From a virus, in IMG/VR virus record IMGVR_UViG_3300032331_003997, positions 1-27,148 of that record: a DNA stretch of 27,148 bases; one strand, given 5' to 3'. A program made the translations under genes and the position numbers. Under the pieces are notes generated by a model that was given only the letters and a program-made list of their open reading frames with translations, was not told where the DNA came from and did not search any database. Shown in pieces: positions 22,317 through 27,148 of this stretch (positions within the stretch are counted from its first letter, which is position 1; each line of letters begins with the position of its first letter).

Positions 22317-22409
22317 ATGAACACCATTGACATTACCGCTATACTAACTATTGTTATAGTAGGATCTATCTTAGGCTTTACTTTTTATAAGAGTAAGAAG
22401 TCTAAGTAG
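22317..22409 (+). CDS. 30-residue membrane protein
   Basis: A very short gene 27 bases after the tmRNA. The product begins MNTIDITAILTIVIVGSILG and continues FTFYKSKKSK. It has one hydrophobic helix (about residues 6-23) and a strongly basic C-terminal tail, giving an N-out, C-in prediction. The ATG follows TTAACATT, and a terminator hairpin comes after its stop. It is too short for homology; the small-membrane-protein context favours a real gene, perhaps a lysis or envelope factor. Confidence 0.45.
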   Translation: MNTIDITAILTIVIVGSILGFTFYKSKKSK

Positions 22410-22438
22410 TTATTATATTTATAGGTGTAAAAAAATTA

Positions 22439-22462
22439 GGTTGTATATGAAAATATACAGCC
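22439..22462 (+). terminator. Intrinsic terminator-like hairpin
   Basis: A 10-bp stem GGTTGTATAT/ATATACAGCC (one G-T wobble) with a GAAA tetraloop, followed by TTTCTCTGTTT. It lies 30 bases after the 30-residue gene. It probably ends the RNA-gene transcript before the 22488 operon. Confidence 0.7.
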
Positions 22463-22487
22463 TTTCTCTGTTTAAAAAATTAAAAGT

Positions 22488-22727
22488 ATGAAAAAATTCC
22501 TTAGTGAATTATTTAATGATAATAATTCTATCAATGAAAAAGCCGTTATTGGATTCTTAGCATTTTGTATGATGTGTATATTTGCAATAGCAGATATAGT
22601 TACAGGTACTATGAATAAACCATTAGTTGTAAATGAGTTTATTTACGATTCATTTAAAATAATAACAATTGCTTGCTTTGGTATAGCTTCTGTTGATAAA
22701 TTTATAAATAAAAAAGATAATAATTAA
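22488..22727 (+). CDS. 79-residue two-helix membrane protein
   Basis: Two predicted transmembrane helices: about residues 18-40 (AVIGFLAFCMMCIFAIADIV) and 52-70 (SFKIITIACFGIASVDKF). The ends are charged, and the C-terminus is FINKKDNN. Size and topology fit a class II holin or small phage membrane protein. It opens a tightly spaced run of membrane proteins, with 12 bases to the next gene. Confidence 0.6.
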   Translation: MKKFLSELFNDNNSINEKAVIGFLAFCMMCIFAIADIVTGTMNKPLVVNEFIYDSFKIITIACFGIASVDKFINKKDNN

Positions 22728-22739
22728 AAAACCAAAATT

Positions 22740-22991
22740 ATGGAAAAGATCCCAACTAAAAAAGTAGAATCTCTAATTGGTGCAGTAAAAGGTAAAAAAC
22801 CAGTTGTTATTATTGCTTGTGTAGTAATATTCATTGTAGGTATATTTGCCGCTAAAAAAGGATATATATCTGAAGATTTAGTAAACGTTGATACAATTGT
22901 ATCGTTTGTTAATAATGCATTTGCTAGTGATTCAACTAAAGCTGCTGTTGATACTGCTGCTCATGTGGTTGATAGTTTATCTATTAAGTAA
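22740..22991 (+). CDS. 83-residue single-helix membrane protein
   Basis: A basic N-terminus (TKKVESLIGAVKGKKP) precedes one membrane helix, VVIIACVVIFIVGIFAAKKG (about residues 22-41). A polar C-terminal region rich in Val/Ala/Ser/Asp follows (DSTKAAVDTAAHVVDSLSIK), likely amphipathic. N-in topology is predicted from the Lys cluster, with the C-terminal part periplasmic. It may be a lysis accessory; no family is recognised. Confidence 0.55.
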   Translation: MEKIPTKKVESLIGAVKGKKPVVIIACVVIFIVGIFAAKKGYISEDLVNVDTIVSFVNNAFASDSTKAAVDTAAHVVDSLSIK

Positions 22992-23000
22992 TATACAAAT

Positions 23001-23360
23001 ATGAAAAAATTAATTATCTTATTATGTTTGTGTTTAAGTATGTTTATAGTTGATGCTCAAACATCAAAACCAAAACCCAAACTCATTGAAGGATCTATTA
23101 TGGGATTCAGTAATGGTAAAGGTAAAGTTGGTATTGGTGGAGTATCATCTTCATTTTTAAAAGTAAATATTTCTAAAAAATTATCAGTAGGAACTGCATT
23201 AGCTCCTATTCTTTGGTTTGACACTGAAAAACATAACCACAGTTATGGTACAGCAGGTTTTGCTATAAGAGCTGATTATAAAAAGATTAGCATCGGTTGT
23301 AATTTATTAACAATTGCCGGTGTTGATACAAAATTTGTAGGCATCGGTGTTAAACTATAA
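23001..23360 (+). CDS. Secreted barrel-like envelope protein
   Basis: The signal peptide MKKLIILLCLCLSMFIVDAQ has a Bacteroidota-style cleavage before Gln. The mature part (about 100 residues) alternates Gly-rich short strands: GSIMGFSNGKGKVGIGGV, LKVNISKKLSVGTALAP, GTAGFAIRADYKKISIGC, KFVGIGVKL. The terminal aromatic/hydrophobic strand resembles a small outer-membrane beta-barrel or the end of one. An exported protein inside a phage membrane-protein run could block receptors or alter the outer membrane. It lies nine bases downstream of the single-helix gene. Confidence 0.6.
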   Translation: MKKLIILLCLCLSMFIVDAQTSKPKPKLIEGSIMGFSNGKGKVGIGGVSSSFLKVNISKKLSVGTALAPILWFDTEKHNHSYGTAGFAIRADYKKISIGCNLLTIAGVDTKFVGIGVKL

Positions 23361-23366
23361 CACCCT

Positions 23367-23681
23367 ATGGCACCTAAACAGTTAAATGATTCAACTGGTG
23401 TGAATCTAAATGTGAGATGGTTAATTCAAATAGTTGTTGTTGTTGCTATAACAGTTTGGGGATATTCTGAAATTAGTGGTAGGCTATCTAATCTAGAGCA
23501 TAATTACGATATGTTAAAAGATAAATTAGATAGAACTAATCAAGCAATTGAGGAAAGTGCTAATGGTCATAATGCATGGCCTATGGATGTTGAGCAATCA
23601 ACTAAAATTGAAAAATTAGAAGCTGGTTTAAAGCGTATGGAAGATTTTTATCTTCAAAACCAAATAAAAAATAAAAATTAA
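23367..23681 (+). CDS. Membrane-anchored coiled-coil protein
   Basis: A 104-residue protein. One N-terminal transmembrane helix, VRWLIQIVVVVAITVWGYSE (about residues 17-36), is followed by a long coiled coil (NLEHNYDMLKDKLDRTNQAI and KIEKLEAGLKRMEDFYLQN). The layout matches inner-membrane spanin subunits and some phage holin-associated proteins. With the lipoprotein at 24156 it could form a two-component spanin, but no family signature proves this. It begins six bases after the barrel-like gene. Confidence 0.55.
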   Translation: MAPKQLNDSTGVNLNVRWLIQIVVVVAITVWGYSEISGRLSNLEHNYDMLKDKLDRTNQAIEESANGHNAWPMDVEQSTKIEKLEAGLKRMEDFYLQNQIKNKN

Positions 23682-23692
23682 AAATTAAAAGT

Positions 23693-24097
23693 ATGGCCCA
23701 ACAATCACAACAAGAAAAAACAGCTGAATTAGAAAAATCAATAGCCATTGATAAAGGCAAATCAGACCTGATAGAAAAATTAGTATTCATTTTATTTCCA
23801 GTATGTGTATCAGCAATTGGATGGTTACTTACCCAAGTAAATGGTTTAAGTGATCAAGTAACAGTATTAGAAAATAAAGTAGCAATTGTAGTTAACGCTG
23901 AAAATAAAGCAATACCAGTTCAAGGAACAACAATTGAACTTGAACAACTAAGAGCAAATGCAATGCAAGCTAGAGCTGATATGAAAATGGAATTAAACGA
24001 AAAGATGACTACTATTCAAATTAATGCTATGCAAGAAAGAGCAGATATTAAAGCTCGTTTAAGTGTTGTTGAATCTAAAGTAGCATCTCATAAATAG
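23693..24097 (+). CDS. Second membrane-anchored coiled-coil protein
   Basis: A 134-residue protein. A charged N-terminal helix (EKTAELEKSIAIDKGKSD) precedes one membrane helix, LVFILFPVCVSAIGWLLTQV (about residues 30-49). A heptad-rich region follows, with the repeat NAMQARADMKMEL / NAMQERADIKARL near the end. The repeat indicates internal duplication in the coiled coil. It is comparable in layout to the preceding protein, 11 bases upstream. An inner-membrane spanin-like or holin-associated role is possible. Confidence 0.55.
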   Translation: MAQQSQQEKTAELEKSIAIDKGKSDLIEKLVFILFPVCVSAIGWLLTQVNGLSDQVTVLENKVAIVVNAENKAIPVQGTTIELEQLRANAMQARADMKMELNEKMTTIQINAMQERADIKARLSVVESKVASHK

Positions 24098-24111
24098 TAT
24101 AAGTTTGGTTC

Positions 24112-24136
24112 GGGCAAAATAATATTTTATATTTAG
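24112..24136 (+). promoter_or_regulatory. Candidate promoter: GGCAAAAT plus ATATTTAG
   Basis: GGCAAAAT (24112-24119) and ATATTTAG (24129-24136), the latter 19 bases before the lipoprotein ATG. Both elements recur in other intergenic leaders of the window. Inferred from recurrence only. Confidence 0.35.
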
Positions 24137-24155
24137 TGAAATAAATAATTATATT

Positions 24156-24332
24156 ATGAAGAAAATTACACTTATGGTTGCTGCTGCTATTATGTTTGCT
24201 GCTTGCAACGGGGGATCAAATCAATCCACAACTACAGACAGCACTATTGTTGATAGCACTATCGTTGCTGATTCAGCTGTTACAGCAGTTGACTCAACTG
24301 TAGCTCAGATTCCTGCTGATTCTACTAAGTAA
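24156..24332 (+). CDS. 58-residue lipoprotein
   Basis: The product begins MKKITLMVAAAIMFAACNGG, a full lipoprotein signal with lipobox FAAC and the lipidated Cys at residue 17. The mature 42 residues are a low-complexity Asp/Ser/Thr/Val sequence with repeated DSTIV/DSTV units (TDSTIVDSTIVADSAV). The Gly-Gly-Ser after Cys resembles surface-export-type or outer-membrane lipoproteins of Bacteroidota. It follows the coiled-coil membrane proteins, so an outer-membrane spanin is plausible; superinfection exclusion is an alternative. A strong terminator lies eight bases after its stop. Confidence 0.75.
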   Translation: MKKITLMVAAAIMFAACNGGSNQSTTTDSTIVDSTIVADSAVTAVDSTVAQIPADSTK

Positions 24333-24339
24333 TTCAAGG

Positions 24340-24358
24340 GGGGCTCGTTTAGAGCCCC
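24340..24358 (+). terminator. Rho-independent terminator after the lipoprotein gene
   Basis: A perfect 7-bp GGGGCTC/GAGCCCC stem with a GTTTA loop, followed by AC and five T (24361-24365). A classic intrinsic terminator closing the envelope-protein operon. Confidence 0.85.
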
Positions 24359-24371
24359 ACTTTTTAAATTT

Positions 24372-24740
24372 ATGGTTATGTGGAGAATAAGAAAATTCTT
24401 TAAAAGCGTTAATAATTTAATAAGATGGTTTCCCATTATCTGGAAAGATAGAGATTGGGACCATTACTATATTCTTGAAATACTTAAACATAAACTCATA
24501 TTTATGTCTAAGAATATTCGTGAAAACGGCAATCATGTTTCAGCTGAATATGATGCTAATAAAATGATGTTATGTGTTAGATTGATTGATAAGATTCAAA
24601 ATGAAAGGTATATGGAAGATCTCATTAATAAAGATAAATTAACAATAGACGATTTGAATAGAGGAATAGCTAAACAAAATAAAGCACGAAAATTATTATT
24701 TAAATCATTAGAACAAAATATAGAAAGATGGTGGGACTAA
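24372..24740 (+). CDS. Unknown 122-residue protein
   Basis: A mostly helical basic protein. The N-terminus MVMWRIRKFFKSVNNLIRW is amphipathic and aromatic-rich and may bind membrane. The middle is WKDRDWDHYYILEILKHKL, and the C-terminus is Lys/Arg-rich and ends EQNIERWWD. The pattern 'W-R-D-WDhyyil-ilk-KL' is familiar from phage hypothetical proteins, but I cannot name the family. A second ATG at 24378 is possible. It is separated from the lipoprotein by a terminator and overlaps the next small gene by 13 bases. Confidence 0.55.
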   Translation: MVMWRIRKFFKSVNNLIRWFPIIWKDRDWDHYYILEILKHKLIFMSKNIRENGNHVSAEYDANKMMLCVRLIDKIQNERYMEDLINKDKLTIDDLNRGIAKQNKARKLLFKSLEQNIERWWD

Positions 24741-24886
24741 TTCTATTTATAATTGCAATAGCAGCTTCACTTGCCTGGTTATGGACAGGTGGAATTGAAT
24801 ATATGATTAAAAATCATCCTGATTATAAAGGTAAAGATTTCTTAGATTGGGATACTGATGAAGAAGATAAAAACCAAATATTATAA
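24728..24886 (+). CDS. 52-residue membrane protein
   Basis: A short gene starting inside the 3' end of its neighbour in another frame. The protein begins MVGLILFIIAIAASLAWLWT, then GGIEYMIKNHPDYKGKD, then FLDWDTDEEDKNQIL. One N-terminal transmembrane helix is followed by an acidic cytoplasmic or periplasmic tail. The 13-base overlap and coherent topology support translation. No function is assigned. Confidence 0.55.
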   Translation: MVGLILFIIAIAASLAWLWTGGIEYMIKNHPDYKGKDFLDWDTDEEDKNQIL

Positions 24887-24922
24887 TTAAAGTACGTTTC
24901 TAAACTAATAATATTTATTAGT

Positions 24923-25144
24923 ATGATACGTACAACATTTATCAATGGTAAAGAATACTACGCTATATCAGCTTCAATTGAAGCTGGTAAAACTAAAGCT
25001 CCCATTCAGATGTATGTTGATGTTAGTAAATTAAATAATACAGAAAAACATACCATTCAAAGATATGCTGGGTTGTTATTGGAGCGTAATTTTAAAATAG
25101 AATCTTCAAAACCCAAACCTAAACCTTGGTATCAATTTTGGTGA
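24923..25144 (+). CDS. Unknown 73-residue protein
   Basis: A small soluble protein. The strand/helix start IRTTFINGKEYYAISASIEA is followed by APIQMYVDVSKLNNTEKHTI, helix RYAGLLLERNF and a Pro/Lys tail (KPKPKPWYQFW). An ATATTTAT element lies only four bases before the ATG, too close to be its promoter if a leader is needed. It is not recognised. Confidence 0.5.
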   Translation: MIRTTFINGKEYYAISASIEAGKTKAPIQMYVDVSKLNNTEKHTIQRYAGLLLERNFKIESSKPKPKPWYQFW

Positions 25145-25145
25145 A

Positions 25146-25153
25146 GGCAAAAT
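25146..25153 (+). promoter_or_regulatory. GGCAAAAT intergenic motif
   Basis: Third copy of GGCAAAAT, two bases after the stop of the 73-residue gene and 19 bases before the ATG at 25173. The other copies lie at 20355 and 24112. Confidence 0.25.
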
Positions 25154-25172
25154 TTTAATTTAAATTTAGGTT

Positions 25173-25439
25173 ATGACAGTTAAAGAATTAATTGAACAAT
25201 TACAAACACTAAATCCTGAGTCTAGAGTCTTTGTTCGTGGGTACGAAGCTGGTTATGATGATATTAATAGCATTAAACCAAATAAAATGGTTTTAGATGT
25301 TAATAGTGTTTGGTATTACGGTAAACATGATACATTAGAAAAAGAACATAAACGAGACAAAATATTAAATAAAGATACCACTCGAGATTCAATCGATGGA
25401 ATAATAATAGGTTATGATGAAGACTTTAATACTAGGTGA
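25173..25439 (+). CDS. Unknown 88-residue protein
   Basis: A small soluble protein. VKELIEQLQTLNPESRVFVR followed by GYEAGYDDINSI is a helix-strand start that I associate with conserved phage hypothetical proteins. It continues with a charged middle and ends IIIGYDEDFNTR. It overlaps the phosphoesterase gene by 26 bases, so co-translation is likely. No function is known to me. Confidence 0.6.
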   Translation: MTVKELIEQLQTLNPESRVFVRGYEAGYDDINSIKPNKMVLDVNSVWYYGKHDTLEKEHKRDKILNKDTTRDSIDGIIIGYDEDFNTR

Positions 25440-26154
25440 TACACACGGCCGCTCAAATTGGAAATTAGCCATACACCAGGAACAACCTGATAGGGTTATC
25501 TTTATAGGTGATTATTTTGACTCATTTGAAATTTCAGGTGTAGAACAAATTAATAATTTTAAGGAAATAATTCAATACAAAGAATTAAACCCACAAGTTG
25601 AGGTTGTGATGTTAATCGGTAATCATGATCATCACTATTTTCCGGAAGTTGGTTACACTGGAACTAGTGGTTATCAAGCAGGAGTTGGTCATTCAATTAC
25701 TCAAGTTATAGATGAGAATAGACATCATTTACAAATGGCTTATGGTTTTGGAGATTATCTATTCACTCATGCTGGTGTAAGCCCTGTGTTTTTGGATCGA
25801 GTATTTGGTAAGGATGATTGGTCTAAAGAAAGTGTTGTGGTTGATTTAAATGAATTATTTAGATATAAACCTAAAGTATTTGAATTTAGTGGACTTGATT
25901 CTTCAGGTGATAATACCACCCAAACCCCAATTTGGATTAGACCTAGATCATTGATGACTGTAAATAAGAATCATGAGAAAGGATTGAAGAAAGATTATAT
26001 CCAAATTGTAGGTCATACTCAAATGAGAAAGTTAGATCTTACAGGATCAGATAAATTCACAGGTGGTAGATACTATTTCATTGATACAATGGATACATCA
26101 GGAGAATATTTGGTTATTCAAGATAATAATCTTACCGTTAACTCAGTAAAATAA
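25414..26154 (+). CDS. Calcineurin-like metallophosphoesterase
   Basis: A 246-residue dinuclear metal phosphoesterase. The full ligand series is present: GDTHG (residues 8-12), GDYFD (about 32-36), GNHDHH (about 69-74), HAGVSP (about 119-124) and GHTQM (about 200). The order and spacing match the PPP/Ap4A-hydrolase side of the family, so a Ser/Thr phosphatase or dinucleotide polyphosphatase is likely. Phages carry lambda-phosphatase-like enzymes to act on host signalling or RNA ends. Two adjacent ATG codons (25414 and 25417) begin inside the preceding gene. Confidence 0.85.
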   Translation: MMKTLILGDTHGRSNWKLAIHQEQPDRVIFIGDYFDSFEISGVEQINNFKEIIQYKELNPQVEVVMLIGNHDHHYFPEVGYTGTSGYQAGVGHSITQVIDENRHHLQMAYGFGDYLFTHAGVSPVFLDRVFGKDDWSKESVVVDLNELFRYKPKVFEFSGLDSSGDNTTQTPIWIRPRSLMTVNKNHEKGLKKDYIQIVGHTQMRKLDLTGSDKFTGGRYYFIDTMDTSGEYLVIQDNNLTVNSVK

Positions 26155-26159
26155 AAGTT

Positions 26160-26567
26160 ATGGCACGATTTACATATCATACAGTAGGCTATGGTGTATT
26201 TAGTTTATTAGGTGAACGATACAGAATGGGTAGAATAGAAATATTCGATAACCAAGATGGTTGTGGCTATGCTACTGCAGAAGGTGACTATTGTATGCCG
26301 TTTGAAGCAGCAGCTAAATTTGAAGAATTTATAGAAGCCTTAACAACAGATCTACCAATACAAATAGATATTGGTTCAGTTAAATGGTGTAATAAGGAAT
26401 GTGCAATTGATTTAGGTATTGATCCTGAATTAATGCATGATGATGAAACTAAAAAAGCATATTATAGAAAGAAAAATGATAAATATGCTGTAGAGAAAGG
26501 TTATAAAGACTGGGATGATTTAGTAGCTCATTCAAAATTTGCATCTAAAAATAAAGGTTATGAGTAA
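26160..26567 (+). CDS. Unknown 135-residue protein
   Basis: A soluble protein. A beta-rich first half (YHTVGYGVFSLLGERYRMGR, IEIFDNQDGCGYATAEGDY) is followed by helical FEAAAKFEEFIEALTTD and a charged C-terminal half (DPELMHDDETKKAYYRKKND). Several Cys (WCNKECAI) are present, but there is no clear zinc pattern. It begins five bases after the phosphoesterase and overlaps the next gene by eight bases. Confidence 0.55.
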   Translation: MARFTYHTVGYGVFSLLGERYRMGRIEIFDNQDGCGYATAEGDYCMPFEAAAKFEEFIEALTTDLPIQIDIGSVKWCNKECAIDLGIDPELMHDDETKKAYYRKKNDKYAVEKGYKDWDDLVAHSKFASKNKGYE

Positions 26568-26778
26568 ACCAAAAGCATATCTAGCATTAGATTGGGATGA
26601 TATAGTTAAATTAGAGAATAGAGCAATTAAAATGCTTGAGTATAATAATGAAGGAGATGAAAAGTGGATTGAAGGCAAAGTAGCTTTAAGTATAATTAAT
26701 TGGATGAAGAAAAATGATGTTTATACTAGACCATTTAAAAGTGAAATAAATGACACGAACACAACAGAAAACAGATAA
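26560..26778 (+). CDS. Unknown 72-residue protein
   Basis: A small helical protein: LALDWDDIVKLENRAIKML, WIEGKVALSIINWMKKND, ending INDTNTTENR. I use the ATG at 26560, which overlaps the upstream stop by eight bases (TTATGAGTAA); a TTG at 26539 in the same frame is less likely. It overlaps the next gene by 29 bases. Confidence 0.5.
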   Translation: MSKPKAYLALDWDDIVKLENRAIKMLEYNNEGDEKWIEGKVALSIINWMKKNDVYTRPFKSEINDTNTTENR

Positions 26779-27067
26779 GGAGAGACTTATATTAAAGGAA
26801 TTAATTGATAAGATGTTTGAATTAGCAGGTCATCCTCTAAAGTTTGAAGACGTAGAAGGTAGAACTGATAATTGGTTTCAACAACATACAATGACTGAAG
26901 CTCAAAATCAAGAGTGGCGAGATTGGGGTACTAAATTTCTAAGTAAGAAACGTCGTTTTGGTATAAAATTAGCTGATCGTGAAATGAGAATGCTTGATCT
27001 ATATTGTGGATTAAAAATATCAGATTCTAAATTTTTAAATGATGAAAAAGAAACAACCAAAGCGTGA
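26750..27067 (+). CDS. Unknown 105-residue protein
   Basis: A charged helical protein. A basic N-terminus (TRTQQKTDKERLILKELIDK) is followed by EDVEGRTDNWFQQHTMTEAQ, WRDWGTKFLSKKRRFGIKLA and REMRMLDLYCGLKISDSKFL. It overlaps both neighbours in other frames, as usual in this segment. The basic KKRRFG stretch could bind nucleic acid, but no family is recognised. Confidence 0.5.
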   Translation: MTRTQQKTDKERLILKELIDKMFELAGHPLKFEDVEGRTDNWFQQHTMTEAQNQEWRDWGTKFLSKKRRFGIKLADREMRMLDLYCGLKISDSKFLNDEKETTKA

Positions 27068-27148
27068 ATGGTATATAGTACTAAGTGACTATGGTTACTT
27101 TAGTGGCTTAGCATTTGGAGGTGAACCACAATGGTCAGCACATATTAA
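27042..27148 (+). CDS. 5' part of an unknown gene running off the right edge
   Basis: An ATG at 27042 opens a frame that is still open at the edge. The product starts MKKKQPKREWYIVLSDYGYF and continues SGLAFGGEPQWSAHI. It overlaps the preceding gene by 26 bases. The YIVLSDYGYFSGL...G.PQWS pattern is reminiscent of small conserved phage proteins, but the gene is truncated and unassigned. Confidence 0.55.
   Translation, partial: MKKKQPKREWYIVLSDYGYFSGLAFGGEPQWSAHI

Noticed and set aside
24903-24922. AATATTTAT at 24910 as a promoter for the 24923 gene
   Set aside because: Only four bases separate it from the ATG, unlike the 18-19 bases of the other copies; it would need leaderless translation.
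1-27148. CRISPR array, insertion sequence, integrase, attachment site or origin
   Set aside because: I saw no regularly spaced repeats, no transposase or integrase motifs and no long terminal repeats in the window.

Overview
The window looks like part of a large, AT-rich bacteriophage genome (or a recently integrated prophage) from a Bacteroidota host. Phage origin is supported by a virion/fibre-type protein (18744-20291), a DUF4494-like small protein (20690-20896), a ClpP-type protease, a holin-like minus-strand gene, a run of tiny membrane proteins, and phage-borne tRNA and tmRNA genes. A Bacteroidota host is suggested by the near absence of Shine-Dalgarno sequences (starts sit in A/T-rich runs), by a signal peptide ending in Ala-Gln (23001-23360), and by the DUF4494-like protein. 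The host is inferred, not proven.

Layout. (1) 2-15828 is one uninterrupted plus-strand train of about 22 genes, most overlapping or separated by under 12 bases. All recognisable products concern surface glycans: glycosyltransferases, sugar-nucleotide enzymes, an acetyltransferase, an FkbM methyltransferase and two Fe(II)/2-oxoglutarate oxygenases. (2) 15865-20291 holds a ClpP-like protease, several small unknown proteins, an HTH protein with a degenerate HNH domain, and a 515-residue virion protein. (3) 20396-22470 holds two small genes, a terminator facing a minus-strand holin-like gene, a G+C-richer RNA block (an unusual tRNA-like element, an unassigned structured stretch, tRNA-Leu(UAA)), a small gene, then a complete tmRNA. 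(4) 22488-24332 is a likely lysis/envelope module: small membrane proteins, a secreted barrel-like protein, two membrane-anchored coiled-coil proteins and a 58-residue lipoprotein. (5) 24372-27148 carries small unknown genes and a calcineurin-type phosphoesterase.

How the genes may work together. The centre of the glycan train encodes a GDP-mannose 4,6-dehydratase, a ColD-like PLP 3-dehydratase in which His replaces the usual Lys, two GDP-fucose-synthase-like reductases lacking the epimerase residues, and a miniature two-gene thiamine-diphosphate enzyme. These predict a GDP-linked 3,6-dideoxy sugar, possibly branched with a two-carbon unit as in yersiniose. A separate kinase and nucleotidyltransferase resemble the two halves of HldE and point to ADP-heptose chemistry. 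The cassette may remodel the host surface during infection or decorate the virion; the sequence cannot say which. The most unusual items are the compact TPP enzyme beside ColD, the reductase pair with complementary catalytic-dyad losses, the tRNA-like element with a pseudoknot-capable insert instead of an anticodon arm, and the phage tmRNA with a short tag.
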